Assembly: GCA_030427205.1 (NCBI GenBank)
Contig: JAUHXC010000001.1
Span: 806,001-870,000, forward strand
Source of the DNA: a bacterium
GTDB lineage: Bacteria > Myxococcota_A > Bradymonadia > UBA7976 > UBA1532
Direction: 5' to 3'
DNA: 64,000 bases
A model generated the notes under the pieces. It did no database searches, was not told the DNA's origin, and saw nothing but the letters and a program-made list of their open reading frames with translations. Positions within the stretch are counted from its first letter, which is position 1, and the number at the start of each line of letters is the position of its first letter. Positions 1 to 9,702 of this stretch are shown piece after piece. The position numbers and the translations under genes are program-made.

Positions 1-1367
1 TCAAGGCGCTCAACTTCGTCATCAACTTCGACGACCGGGCGCTCATCGTGCTGCGCGACTTCCACCCCTACCTCAAGAACCCGATGGTGGTGCGCCGGCT
101 GCGCGACTGCCACCGGGCGTTCAAGGAGAGCGACAAGCCGCGCAACCTGCTCTTGCTCTCGCCGACGATGAAGGTGCCCACCGAGCTCGAGAAGGAGCTG
201 GTGGTCGTCGACTTCAGCCTGCCCGACCGCGCGGAGCTGCGGGCGCTGGTGGGCGACTTCGGGGCCGCCTATCGCCTCGACCACGACGACGACGCGCTCG
301 ACCGGTTCACCGAGGCGGCCCTGGGGCTGACCTATCACGAGGCGAGCTACGTGCTCTCCAAGAGCCTGGTGCGCCATCGCGACTTCGACATCGGCACCAT
401 CCTCAGCGAGAAGAAGGCCATCATCCGCAAGTCGGGGCTGCTCGAGTACTACGAGAGCGAGCAGAAGTTCGGCGACGTGGGCGGCCTCGAGGTGCTCAAG
501 GACTGGCTGTCGAAGCGGCAGAACGCCTTCACCCAGAAGGCCCGCGACTTCGGCTTGCCGGTGCCCAAGGGTATCCTGCTCATCGGCATCCCCGGCTGCG
601 GCAAGTCGCTGACCGCCAAGGCGGTGGGCGCGCTGTGGCAGATGCCGCTCTTGCGCCTCGACGTGGGCAAGGTCTTCAGCGGGCTGGTGGGCTCGAGCGA
701 AGAGAACATCCGCAAGGTCATCCAGACCGCCGAGGCGGTCGCCCCGGCCATTCTGTGGCTCGACGAGCTGGAGAAGGGCTTCTCGGGGGTGCAGTCGTCG
801 GGTCAGAGCGACGCGGGCACCACCGCCCGGGTCTTCGGCAGCTTCATCACCTGGCTGCAGGAGAAGGAGTCGGCGGTCTTCGTGATCGCGACCGCCAACG
901 ACGTCTCGATGATGCCGCCCGAGCTCTTGCGCAAGGGCCGCTTCGACGAGATCTTCTTCGTCGACATGCCCAGCGAGGCCGAGCGGCGCGAGATCGCGGC
1001 GATCCACCTCACCAAGAAGAAGCGCGACCCGACGCAATTCGACCTCGACACCCTCGGCCGGGCGACCCGCGGCTTCTCGGGGGCCGAGATCGAGCAGGCG
1101 GTGGTCTCGGCGCTCTACGACGCGTTCTTCGAAGACGCCGAGCTCGATACCCAGCGGGTCGCTCGGGCGGCGGGCGAGGTGATCCCGCTGTCGATGACCA
1201 TGAAGGAACGCATCGACGAGCTGCGCGAGTGGGCCGCGACCCGCGCCCGCAGCGCGAGCGGTCAGCCCATCGGGCGCCGCGAAGACGACGACGACGAGCC
1301 GGACGCACCCTCCGAGCAGGCGGCGGTGCCGGCCGGCTTCCGTGACCTCGAATTGGAGGAGGCATGA
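1..1367 (+). CDS. Ycf46-like AAA ATPase, 5' partial
   Basis: The reading frame is already open at the left edge (first full codon at base 3), so the true start lies outside the window; the GTG at 48 is internal. The N-terminal part resembles the Ycf46 leader domain ([15 protein letters not shown]). A AAA module follows, with Walker A GIPGCGKS near 590, Walker [12 protein letters not shown] near 752-785 and a sensor-type ATAND at 889-903. The Asp/Glu-rich tail is variable. Ycf46 proteins are known from plastids and cyanobacteria; in non-photosynthetic bacteria their substrate is not established. The stop overlaps the next start by 4 bases, so it is translated together with DUF1257 and DUF2997. 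The family call is firm; the function is open. Confidence 0.9.
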   Translation, partial: KALNFVINFDDRALIVLRDFHPYLKNPMVVRRLRDCHRAFKESDKPRNLLLLSPTMKVPTELEKELVVVDFSLPDRAELRALVGDFGAAYRLDHDDDALDRFTEAALGLTYHEASYVLSKSLVRHRDFDIGTILSEKKAIIRKSGLLEYYESEQKFGDVGGLEVLKDWLSKRQNAFTQKARDFGLPVPKGILLIGIPGCGKSLTAKAVGALWQMPLLRLDVGKVFSGLVGSSEENIRKVIQTAEAVAPAILWLDELEKGFSGVQSSGQSDAGTTARVFGSFITWLQEKESAVFVIATANDVSMMPPELLRKGRFDEIFFVDMPSEAERREIAAIHLTKKKRDPTQFDLDTLGRATRGFSGAEIEQAVVSALYDAFFEDAELDTQRVARAAGEVIPLSMTMKERIDELREWAATRARSASGQPIGRREDDDDEPDAPSEQAAVPAGFRDLELEEA

Positions 1368-1759
1368 GCCACTTCACGACGGTCGAGACCAAGATCAAGG
1401 ATCTCGTCTGTCTCAAGAAGGCCCTCAAGGACCTGGGCTACGCCTTCGCCGAGGGCGAGCAGGGGGTATCGGTCAAGGGCTACCAGGGGCAGCTCGAGAC
1501 CGCCGAGCTGTCGATCCACGCCAGCAAGACCTACGACGTGGGCGTCAAGGCCACCGCCAACGGCTACGAGTTCGTCTCGGACTGGTGGGGGGTCGAGACC
1601 ACGCTGGGCTTGACCCAGGAGGCCTTCGTGAGGCAGGTGACCCAGCGCTACGCCTATCACAAGGTGATCGCCGAGGTGACCGCCCAGGGCTATGCGATCG
1701 AGACCGATGAGGTCTCGGAAGACCAGACCATCTCGCTGACGGTGCGCAAATGGCAGTGA
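1364..1759 (+). CDS. DUF1257 (Ycf35-like) protein
   Basis: A 131-residue protein starting [14 protein letters not shown], the typical N-terminus of the DUF1257/Ycf35 family, at full family length. No catalytic motif is visible. The start ATG overlaps the stop of the upstream AAA ATPase (ATGA arrangement), and the stop overlaps the DUF2997 start. The AAA-DUF1257-DUF2997 order recurs in bacteria according to family knowledge, which suggests a small complex or an ATPase with two partners. Nothing here points to photosynthesis, so the ycf name is family history only. Confidence 0.88.
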   Translation: MSHFTTVETKIKDLVCLKKALKDLGYAFAEGEQGVSVKGYQGQLETAELSIHASKTYDVGVKATANGYEFVSDWWGVETTLGLTQEAFVRQVTQRYAYHKVIAEVTAQGYAIETDEVSEDQTISLTVRKWQ

Positions 1760-1959
1760 TGCACGAGATCGACATCCAGATCACGCCCACGGGCGAGGTC
1801 AAGCTGCAGGTACGCGGCGCCGCCGGTGAGGCGTGCCTCGCGCTGACCCGAAAGCTCGAGGAGGAGCTGGGCATCGTGGTCGAGCGGGAGAAGACCGCCG
1901 AGTACTACCAGACCGAGGCCGAGGATCGGGCTGCGGTGAAGATCGGAGAAGAGGACTGA
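1759..1959 (+). CDS. DUF2997 small protein
   Basis: I chose the ATG at 1759, giving MHEIDIQITPTGEV, which matches the usual DUF2997 beginning and forms a TGATG junction with the DUF1257 stop. An in-frame ATG at 1750 adds three residues and overlaps the upstream gene further. The product is 66 residues: a beta-rich N-terminal half (GEVKLQVRG) followed by a helix (CLALTRKLEEELG). Its stop overlaps the next start at 1959. It is probably a partner of the Ycf35 and Ycf46 homologues; the role is unknown. Confidence 0.82.
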   Translation: MHEIDIQITPTGEVKLQVRGAAGEACLALTRKLEEELGIVVEREKTAEYYQTEAEDRAAVKIGEED

Positions 1960-3887
1960 TGGGGTTCTGGGACAAGCTCAAGAGCGTGTTCGGGGGCGGT
2001 GACGCCGCTGAGCCCGAAGTCGAGACCGAGGACGCGCCCGCCGCCGCTGCTTCCGAGCCCGAGCCTACGCCCGAGCCGGAGCCCGCGCCCGAGCCGGAAC
2101 CCGAGCCCGAGCCCGAGCCCGAGCCCGAACCGGAACCCGAGCCCGAGCCGGAGCCCGAGCCGGACGACGACGACGACGATGACGAGGAGGCCGCCGCCGC
2201 CCGCGACCAGGCCGCCGGCCTGAGCGACGAGGAGCGCGCAGCCCGCGCCGCCGCCCGTCGGGCGAAGCGCGACAGCCGCAAGGCCCGCAAGCGGCGCTCG
2301 CGCAAGAAGCGCAAGAAGAAGGAGCTCGCCCGGGTGCGCGAAGAGGCCGCCGAGGCCGAGCGCAAGGCCAAGGAAGAGGCCGAGGCCGCCGAGAAGGCCA
2401 AGCGCGAGGCCGCCGCCGCCGCCAAGCGCGCCGCCCGCGAAGCGGAGCAGGCGGCGAAGAAGGCCGCCGAGGAGGAGGCCGCCGCCAAGGCCGCCGCGGC
2501 GAAGAAGGCCGCCGAGGAGGAGGTCGCCGCGCGCAAGGCCGCCGAAGAGGCCGCCGCCCAGAAGGCCGCCGAGCAGGCCGCCGCCAAGAAGGCCGCGGAA
2601 GAGGCTGCCGCCAAGAAGGCCGCGGAAGAGGCTGCCGCCAAGAAGGCCGCCGAAGAGGCCGCGGCCAAGGCTGCTGAAGAGGCCGCCGCCGCCAAGGCCG
2701 CTGCAGAGGCTGCCGCGACCGAGGGCGCCGATTCTTCGGCGGACGCGGCCGCCGAAGAAGCCGCCGCCAAGGCCGCTGAAGAGGCTGCCGCCGCCAAGGC
2801 CGCTGAAGAGGCAGCCGCCGCCAAGGCCGCTGAAGAAGCTGCCGCCGCCAAGGCCGCTGAAGAGGCCGTCGCCAAGGCCGCCGAAGAGGCTGCCGCCAAG
2901 AGGGCCGCCGAAGAGGCCGCCGCTGCCAGGGCCGCTGAAGAGGCCGCCGCCAAGGCCGCTGAAGAGGCCGCCGCTGCCAGGGCCGCTGAAGAGGCCGCCG
3001 CCAAGAAGGCTGCGGAACAGGCCGCTGCCGAAAAGGCCGCCGAAGAGGCTGCCGCCAAGAAGGCCGCCGAAGAGGCCGCCGCCAAGGCCGCTGAAGATGC
3101 TGCCGCCAAGGCCGCTGAGGAAGCCGCCGCCAAGAAGGCCGCTGAAGAGGCTGCGGCCGCCAAGACGGCCGAAGACGCCGCCGCCAAGAAGGCCGCCGAA
3201 CGTCGGGCCCAGGTGGAGGCGATCCGCCGCGAGGCGGAGGCCGAGGCCAACCGCAAGGGCGAGGCCGCCCGGCGACGCAACGAGGCCCTCAGGGCGTCGA
3301 GCGCGCCGCCCGCGGCCGACGAGGCCGCAGCGCCGCCGATGCCCGGCCTGCCGCCGGCGCCGACCAAGAGCCCGCTGGGCGGCGGCAGCGCCCGACCGCC
3401 CCTCGGTGGGCTGCCGCCCCTGGGCAGCCGGCCGTCGGGGTTGTCGAGCAAGCCCGCCTCCAAGCCGCCCGCCGGCATCGGCAGCCGCCCGTCGCTCGGC
3501 GGCGCCAAGCCCGCGGGCATCGGCAGCCGCCCGTCGCTCTCGGCGAGCCGACCCGGCTCGAAGCCGCCGTCGAGCATCGGCAACCGCCCGTCCCTGGGCG
3601 GTAAGCGCCCGCTGACCGGCTCCCTGGGCGCGCCGATCTCGGGGCGCGCGTCCTCGACCGGTGTCGACGCCGGCTGGGGGTCGCTCGGCGGTGAGAAGAA
3701 GCCCCTGGGCAGCGGGCTGGGCCTGGGCGGTGGGCGCAAGTCGCTCAGCGGCCTGGGCGGCCTCGGCGGACTGGGCGGCCTCGGCACCAAGAAGCCGCTC
3801 GGCGGGCTGGGCAAGTCCCTGGGCACCGCCAAGCCGGCCGAGGCCGAGCCGCCCGCCGACGACGATACGCCCGAAGACAAGGGCTGA
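1959..3887 (+). CDS. Giant Ala/Glu/Lys-repeat coiled-coil protein
   Basis: The ATG at 1959 (MGFWDKLKSVFGG) overlaps the DUF2997 stop; the frame is also open upstream, but that part lies within the preceding genes. The 642-residue product has four parts: a short amphipathic start (residues 1-14) that could touch a membrane, a Glu-Pro repeat (about 35-70), a basic patch rich in Arg/Lys followed by about 300 residues of AAEEAAAKK-type repeats expected to form a long TolA-like helix, and a Gly/Ser/Pro/Leu tail with GSRPSLGG-like repeats. No enzymatic domain is seen. A spacer or scaffold role is inferred. Its repeat DNA could vary in copy number. Confidence 0.8.
   Translation: MGFWDKLKSVFGGGDAAEPEVETEDAPAAAASEPEPTPEPEPAPEPEPEPEPEPEPEPEPEPEPEPEPDDDDDDDEEAAAARDQAAGLSDEERAARAAARRAKRDSRKARKRRSRKKRKKKELARVREEAAEAERKAKEEAEAAEKAKREAAAAAKRAAREAEQAAKKAAEEEAAAKAAAAKKAAEEEVAARKAAEEAAAQKAAEQAAAKKAAEEAAAKKAAEEAAAKKAAEEAAAKAAEEAAAAKAAAEAAATEGADSSADAAAEEAAAKAAEEAAAAKAAEEAAAAKAAEEAAAAKAAEEAVAKAAEEAAAKRAAEEAAAARAAEEAAAKAAEEAAAARAAEEAAAKKAAEQAAAEKAAEEAAAKKAAEEAAAKAAEDAAAKAAEEAAAKKAAEEAAAAKTAEDAAAKKAAERRAQVEAIRREAEAEANRKGEAARRRNEALRASSAPPAADEAAAPPMPGLPPAPTKSPLGGGSARPPLGGLPPLGSRPSGLSSKPASKPPAGIGSRPSLGGAKPAGIGSRPSLSASRPGSKPPSSIGNRPSLGGKRPLTGSLGAPISGRASSTGVDAGWGSLGGEKKPLGSGLGLGGGRKSLSGLGGLGGLGGLGTKKPLGGLGKSLGTAKPAEAEPPADDDTPEDKG
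2450..3200 (+). repeat. Degenerate GCC-rich tandem repeat coding AAEEAAAKK units
   Basis: A long run of imperfect 21-27 bp units built from gccgccaag, aaggccgcc and gaagaggcc encodes the helical part of the 1959-3887 protein. Copies differ mostly at synonymous or Lys/Arg positions. The pattern is directly visible; instability by slippage is inferred. Confidence 0.8.
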
Positions 3888-4426
3888 TGAGTCGGCGCCT
3901 CAGCCGGGCCGAGCTACGCGCCCTGCCGCTCTTCGAGCGCTCGGCGCGTATCGGCGCGCACGCCCGGGCGATGGGCGAGAACCTGCGCCGGGCCGAGGCG
4001 ACGGGCGAGCCGCGCATCGCCCGCCCGCGGCCGCCGCTGGTGCCCGAGCGACCGCTGCCGGTCAAGCTCGGCCCCGACCCCGCCGGCGAGATGTCCCGGC
4101 TCAAGCCCGACGTCAGCCGGCCGGTCGAGCGCCCCCACGCGGTGGACGAGCAGCTCACCATCCGCACGCCGCAGTTCTTCCTGCGCAATACGATGCGCCT
4201 CGAGCGCTACGCCGACCCCGACTGGATCGAGACCCACCGCCGCACCGTGCGGGAGACGGCCCACTGGGACGACGCGCGCGCCGCCGCCCGCTGCGGCAGC
4301 GAACGGCTCGACCTCGACGTCGATACGGCCTCGACCGTGCTCGACATGCATCTGGCGGAGAGGCGGGTCGTCATGGTAGAGAGCCGCTGGCAAGAGGTCT
4401 TCGGCCGCCCAGACCCGGTCGAATGA
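3887..4426 (+). CDS. Hypothetical protein, last gene of the Ycf46 operon
   Basis: A 179-residue protein whose ATG overlaps the stop of the repeat protein (TGATG), so it is translationally coupled to the operon. I do not recognise a family. The sequence is Arg/Pro-rich and soluble, without signal peptide or membrane segment. A Pro-rich linker (residues about 45-60) precedes a more ordered C-terminal part containing NTMRLERYADPDWIETHRR. It ends just before the RNase E leader. Overlapping starts make it a likely functional member of the cluster; its activity is unknown. Confidence 0.7.
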   Translation: MSRRLSRAELRALPLFERSARIGAHARAMGENLRRAEATGEPRIARPRPPLVPERPLPVKLGPDPAGEMSRLKPDVSRPVERPHAVDEQLTIRTPQFFLRNTMRLERYADPDWIETHRRTVRETAHWDDARAAARCGSERLDLDVDTASTVLDMHLAERRVVMVESRWQEVFGRPDPVE

Positions 4427-4761
4427 CGGCATCCCGACGCGCGCTCCGAGTCATTTCTCCCGTATGATCGAACCGGTTCGTCTCCCTGCCATCAGTCCCG
4501 CTCAAGCGGGATGTCTGCGGCGTCTTCCAGGCGATCATCGGGTGCACGCGTCACGCATATCCTCCGGTCCGGTGGGCTCGACCCTTCGGACCGCATCTCC
4601 GGCGCCGGCCTCGATGCCGGCCCTCGAATCAAAGCGGGCGAGCGCCCGCGATTTCGCCTATCTGGTCCCGCCCGCGATGCACATCGAGCATCAGGCAGAC
4701 GCCCGCACGGGATGTGCGACGGCGCCGGGCGCGTGGACCGTCGGGCAGGAGCGAATCACCG
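4427..4761 (+). promoter_or_regulatory. Gene-free leader upstream of RNase E/G with several stem-loops
   Basis: No convincing gene. Four short inverted repeats lie in a row: 4496-4511 (6 bp arms, loop tcaa), 4567-4593 (6 bp arms plus an inner 3 bp stem), 4605-4622 (gccggc arms, 6-base loop) and 4635-4650 (6 bp arms, loop gagc). They precede the RNase E start at 4762, whose ribosome site is gcaggag at about 4744-4750. E. coli rne is known to be autoregulated through stem-loops in its 5' UTR; the same logic here is inference. No clear -35/-10 pair was found. Confidence 0.45.
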
Positions 4762-7700
4762 ATGAGCAAGCGCATGTTGGTCAACGCCGCGCAAGCCGGC
4801 GAGGTCCGCGTCGCGATCGTCGAGGACAACGTCCTCGAAGACCTCAACGTGGCGATCGAAGGCAACGAGCTGATCAAGGGCAACCTGTACAAGGCCCGGG
4901 TCGTCAGCGTCGAGGCCGGGTTGCAGGCCGCCTTCGTCGACTATGGGGCCGAGCGTAACGGCTTCATCACCTTCAACGACATCCACCGCCGCTACTGGAC
5001 CCGCGAACACCAGGGCGGGGGGCGGCCGCGCATCCAGGACGTGCTCACCAAGGGCGCCGAGATGCTGGTGCAGGTCTACAAGGAGGAGGTGGGCAACAAG
5101 GGCGCGGCGCTCACCACCGACATCACCCTGCCCGGGCGCTACATGGTGCTGATGCCGTTCAGCGGCAGCGGCGGGGTCAGCCGCAAGATCTCCGACGAGA
5201 AGGACCGCAAGAAGCTCAAGGCGATCATCGCCAAGCTCGACCTGCCCGACGAGGTGGGCATCATCGTGCGCACCGCGGGGCAGGGGCGCACCAAGGCCGA
5301 GCTGCAGCGCGACTCGCAGAACCTGCTGCGCATCTGGGGCCACGCCCAGGCGCGCTACCAGCAGCTCGGCGGCCCGGGGCTGGTCTACCGCGAGCCGGAT
5401 GTGGTCATCCGCTCGGTGCGCGACTACTTCACCGACGACATCGACGAGGTGGTGGTCGACGACGCCGAGGTCGAGGAGAAGCTGCGCGCGTTCTTCGAGC
5501 GGCACATGCCCGAGGACGCCGACAAGCTCAAGCGCTACAGCGGCAAGATGCCGATCTTCTCCAACTACGGGCTCGGCAAGCAGCTCGAGGCGACCAGCTC
5601 GCCCAAGGTGCCGATGCCCAGCGGCGGCAGCATCGTCATCCACACCACCGAGGCGTTGACGGCGATCGACGTCAACTCGGGCAAGTCGAAGGGCCAGCAC
5701 AACCAGGAGCAGATGGCCTACGAGACCAACCTCGAGGCCGCCGACGCGGTGGGTCGGCAGCTGCGCCTGCGGGACATCGGCGGGCTGATCGTCGTCGACT
5801 TCATCGACATGAACGACGGCAAGCACCGGCGCAACGTCGAGAAGGCGCTCAAGAAGGCGGTCAAGCCGGACAAGGCGCGCACCGAGGTGGGCCGCATCTC
5901 GAAGTTCGGCCTGCTCGAGATGTCGCGCCAGCGGATCAAGGCGCGGCTGCTCTCGTCGACCCACGACGTCTGCCCGATGTGCGACGGCGCGGGCTACGTG
6001 ATGACCACGGACGTGGCGGCGATGTCGATGCTGCGCCGGCTGCAGGAGCTGGCGGTCAGCGCGCCGGTCCGCTCGACGGTGCGCGGGCGGCTGCCGGTCA
6101 AGGTCGCGCTGCAGCTGCTCAACGGCCACCGGGCGGCGATCACCGCCCTGGAGGAGCAGTTCGACGTCACCATCGAGCTGATCCCCGACATCTCGGCGGT
6201 CAGCGCGCGCGACGCGTTCGAGATCGTCGCGCCGGGCCAGGCGGAGAAGAGCCCGGCTCGCGACGACCGCGGGCGTGACCGCAACCGCGGGCGCGACCGC
6301 AACCGCGGTCGGGATCGCGGTCGGGACCAGAAGCAGAGCCGCGGGCGGGGCCGCAGCCGGCCGAAGGTGGAGGACGACGACGATACGCCGTTCGAGCCGC
6401 CGAAGGTGGTCGGCTTCATCGCGCCCGACGCGCTGGCGACCGCCGACATCGGTCCGGAGACCGTCGCGCCGCCCGAGCTCGACGATGACGACGCCGAGGC
6501 CGCCGAGGCCGCCGCGCCGGCGCCGGTCGAGCCCGAGACCCGGGACGCGTCCGACGATCGGGACGACGAGGGCGGCGGCCGCCGTCGCCGTCGTCGCCGC
6601 CGACGCCGCGGCCGCCGCGACTCCGGCGAGCAGCGTCGCGAGTCGGGCGGTGGCCGTCGACGGGGTCAGCAGGACGCCGACGCGGGCGACGACGATGCGC
6701 GCGACGACGCCGAGGCCGCCGACGAGGCCGGCAGCGCCGACGAGGAGCGCCGTGAGCGCGAGGCGGCCCGCGCCCGCAACCGCGAGCGCCGCGCCCGCCG
6801 CGGCCGCCGTGGAGGCCGGGAGGCCCGTGACGGCGCCGCCCGCGCCGAGGTCGAGGCCGACGCCGCGACGCCGGCCGCCGGCAGCATCGGCGAGGCCACC
6901 CGCCGCGCGGCGAGCCGCCTGCGGGGCCGCCTGAAGGGTGAGACCGCGCCGGCGCAGACCGCCGAGGCGCCCGCCGCCGTCGAGGCGACCGAGCCCGCCG
7001 TCGAGGCCCCCGAGCCCGTCGCCGAGCCCGTCGAAGCCGCCGAGCCCGCGCGTTCGCCGAAGGGCGCGACCCGGCGCGCCGCCGCCCGACTGCGGGCGAA
7101 GCTGGCCGGCGCCGCGGCCCCGGCCGAGGCGCCGGCCGTCGAAGACGCGGCCGAAGCCGCTGCCGAGGTCGCAACCGCCGAGCCGATCGTCGAGGCCCCG
7201 GCCGCGAGCGCGACGCGCAATCAGGCGGCCCGCAGCATGGCCGATCGGCTCAAGGCGAAGCTGGCGGCGTCCCAGGACGACGCCCCCGCCGCGGCCAGCG
7301 CTGCCAGCGCGGCCGAGGTCGCCGGCCCGGCGCCCAAGGCCAGCGCTGCGACCCGCCGAGCCGCCAGCCGCCTGCGCGCGAAGCTGACCGGTCGCGCGGA
7401 GTCGGCCGAGCCGGCCGAGGTGGCGGTCGAGGCCGAGGCGCCCGCCGCCGAGGCCCCGGCGGCCGAAGACAGCCCTGCCCGTCGCGCTGCGGCTCGCCTG
7501 CGGGCGAAGCTGAGCGGGGCGCCGGTGGAGGTGCCGGAGATCCCGGCCGAGCCGGTTGCCGAGCCCGCCGCCGAGCCGGCTGTCGAGCCGGTCGCGGAGC
7601 CGGCCGCGGAGGAGAAGCCCAAGCGCGCCCGACGCAGCCGCAAGAAGCCCGCCGCCGAGCCGGCGGTCGAGGCGGCGGCGCCCGAGGCCGCTTCCGAGGA

Positions 7701-8634
7701 GAAGCCCAAGCGCGCCCGACGCAGCCGCAAGGCGCCCGCTGCCGAGGCCGCGCCCGCCGCCGAGGCCGCCGCGGAGGAGAAGCCGAAGCGGACCCGCCGC
7801 AGCCGCAAGAAGCCCGCCGCCGAGGCGGTCGAGCCCGCCGCGCAGGCTGCGGCCGAGGCGGTCGAGCCCACCGCGGAGGAGAAGCCGAAGCGGACCCGCC
7901 GCAGCCGCAAGAAGCCCGCCGCCGAGGCCACGCCCGCCGCCGAGGCTGCGGTCGAGCCCGCCGCGGAGGAGAAGCCGAAGCCGACGCGCACCCGCCGCAG
8001 CCGCAAGAAGCCCGCCGCCGAGGCGACGCCCGCCGCTGAGGCTGCGACCCCCGAGGTCGCGGCCGAGGCGGTCGAGCCCGCCGCGGAGGAGAAGCCCAAG
8101 CGCGCCCGCCGCAGCCGCAAGAAGCCCGCCGCCGAGGCCGCGCCCGCTGCCGCCGAAGCGGTGGAGGAGAAGCCGAAGTCGACGCGCGCCCGCCGCAGCC
8201 GCAAGAAGCCCGCGGCAGAGGCGCCGGAGGCGGCAGAAGCGGCCCCGGCGGCCGCAGAGGAGAAGCCGAAGTCGACGCGCACCCGCCGCAGCCGAAAGAA
8301 GCCCGCGGCAGAGGCGCCGGAGGCGGCAGAGGCGGCCCCGGCGACCGCGGAGGAGAAGCCGAAGTCGACGCGCACCCGCCGCAGCCGCAAGAAGCCCGCG
8401 GCAGAGGCGGCCGAGCCCGCTGCGGAGAAGCCGTCGGCGGCGACGTCGCGCGCGGCGGCGCGGCGGGCTGCGGATCGGCTCAAGGCGAAGCTGAAGGGCG
8501 ACGCCGCTCCCGCGGCCGAGGCGTCGGCCCCCGCGGCCGAGGCGCCGGCGCCCGCCGCCAAGACGGCTGCTCCCGCCGAAGATCCGGCCAAGGCGGCCGC
8601 CGCGGCGATCTTCGCCACCCTCGGCGACGACTGA
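4762..8634 (+). CDS. rne: Ribonuclease E/G with long repetitive tail
   Basis: Endoribonuclease of mRNA decay and rRNA/tRNA processing. ATG 4762 was chosen because it gives the canonical MSKRMLVN start behind an AGGAG site. The 1290-residue product has an S1-like region (about 37-120), the catalytic core with magnesium-binding D303 (AIDVNSG) and D346 (VVDFIDMND), and the zinc-link C404-P-M-C407. These residue numbers are the same as in E. coli RNase E. From about residue 515 the protein is predicted disordered: RGRDRNRG boxes, acidic blocks, about six RRAASRLRAKL-like repeats and about ten KPKRTRRSRKKPAAE-like repeats. The tail is longer than in E. coli and unlike its degradosome sites. It probably binds RNA or partners. 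Confidence 0.95.
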   Translation: MSKRMLVNAAQAGEVRVAIVEDNVLEDLNVAIEGNELIKGNLYKARVVSVEAGLQAAFVDYGAERNGFITFNDIHRRYWTREHQGGGRPRIQDVLTKGAEMLVQVYKEEVGNKGAALTTDITLPGRYMVLMPFSGSGGVSRKISDEKDRKKLKAIIAKLDLPDEVGIIVRTAGQGRTKAELQRDSQNLLRIWGHAQARYQQLGGPGLVYREPDVVIRSVRDYFTDDIDEVVVDDAEVEEKLRAFFERHMPEDADKLKRYSGKMPIFSNYGLGKQLEATSSPKVPMPSGGSIVIHTTEALTAIDVNSGKSKGQHNQEQMAYETNLEAADAVGRQLRLRDIGGLIVVDFIDMNDGKHRRNVEKALKKAVKPDKARTEVGRISKFGLLEMSRQRIKARLLSSTHDVCPMCDGAGYVMTTDVAAMSMLRRLQELAVSAPVRSTVRGRLPVKVALQLLNGHRAAITALEEQFDVTIELIPDISAVSARDAFEIVAPGQAEKSPARDDRGRDRNRGRDRNRGRDRGRDQKQSRGRGRSRPKVEDDDDTPFEPPKVVGFIAPDALATADIGPETVAPPELDDDDAEAAEAAAPAPVEPETRDASDDRDDEGGGRRRRRRRRRRGRRDSGEQRRESGGGRRRGQQDADAGDDDARDDAEAADEAGSADEERREREAARARNRERRARRGRRGGREARDGAARAEVEADAATPAAGSIGEATRRAASRLRGRLKGETAPAQTAEAPAAVEATEPAVEAPEPVAEPVEAAEPARSPKGATRRAAARLRAKLAGAAAPAEAPAVEDAAEAAAEVATAEPIVEAPAASATRNQAARSMADRLKAKLAASQDDAPAAASAASAAEVAGPAPKASAATRRAASRLRAKLTGRAESAEPAEVAVEAEAPAAEAPAAEDSPARRAAARLRAKLSGAPVEVPEIPAEPVAEPAAEPAVEPVAEPAAEEKPKRARRSRKKPAAEPAVEAAAPEAASEEKPKRARRSRKAPAAEAAPAAEAAAEEKPKRTRRSRKKPAAEAVEPAAQAAAEAVEPTAEEKPKRTRRSRKKPAAEATPAAEAAVEPAAEEKPKPTRTRRSRKKPAAEATPAAEAATPEVAAEAVEPAAEEKPKRARRSRKKPAAEAAPAAAEAVEEKPKSTRARRSRKKPAAEAPEAAEAAPAAAEEKPKSTRTRRSRKKPAAEAPEAAEAAPATAEEKPKSTRTRRSRKKPAAEAAEPAAEKPSAATSRAAARRAADRLKAKLKGDAAPAAEASAPAAEAPAPAAKTAAPAEDPAKAAAAAIFATLGDD
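7606..8410 (+). repeat. Repeats coding KPKR-RRSRKKPAAEA units in the RNase E tail
   Basis: About ten copies of a gagaagccgaag...cgccgcagccgcaagaagcccgcc unit, 60-100 bp apart, encode alternating basic (RRSRKK) and Ala/Glu-rich segments. The last copies (about 8170-8400) are nearly identical, which suggests recent duplication. The periodic basic patches look like RNA-binding SLiMs; this is inference. Confidence 0.8.
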
Positions 8635-8643
8635 CGGGCTCTT

Positions 8644-8672
8644 CCGGGCCGGCGACATGTGCGCCGGCCCGG
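8644..8672 (+). terminator. Terminator-like hairpin after RNase E
   Basis: A perfect 11 bp inverted repeat (ccgggccggcg / cgccggcccgg) with a 7-base loop acatgtg starts ten bases after the RNase E stop. There is no T-run, as often in very GC-rich genomes, so termination efficiency is uncertain. Confidence 0.6.
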
Positions 8673-8731
8673 TGCCTCCTGTCCCGCCCTGCCCCTCGCG
8701 GCGAGCCGAGGCGTCGGCCCGGCAGACGCGC

Positions 8732-8760
8732 TGGCGCCCTATCTCTCACTACGCTATAAG
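8732..8760 (+). promoter_or_regulatory. Possible sigma-70-like promoter for panBC
   Basis: TATAAG at 8755-8760 is a rare AT-rich hexamer in this stretch and lies about 130 bp upstream of panB. The matching -35 position (tggcgc, 8732-8737) is poor. Low-confidence assignment. Confidence 0.3.
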
Positions 8761-8888
8761 GCCGCACCGCACGCGCAGGCGGCGCGCCCACCGGATCGTC
8801 CGGGGGTGCAGTCGCGAGCCGCCGACGGGACCGTCCGATCCATACACCCCATTGCCTGGAGCGCCGCGCGCCCGGGACGCGAGGGAAC

Positions 8889-9686
<798 letters not shown>

Positions 9687-9702
9687 CCGCGGAGGGCGAC
9701 CC

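Noticed and set aside
1799..3880. Long minus-strand frame rich in Ala/Ser
   Set aside because: It is the mirror of the Ala/Glu/Lys repeat gene on the plus strand. That gene has a ribosome coupling and a natural start; the mirror does not.
4756..8658. Minus-strand 1300-codon frame over RNase E
   Set aside because: Antisense shadow in GC-rich DNA; the plus strand carries full RNase E catalytic motifs.
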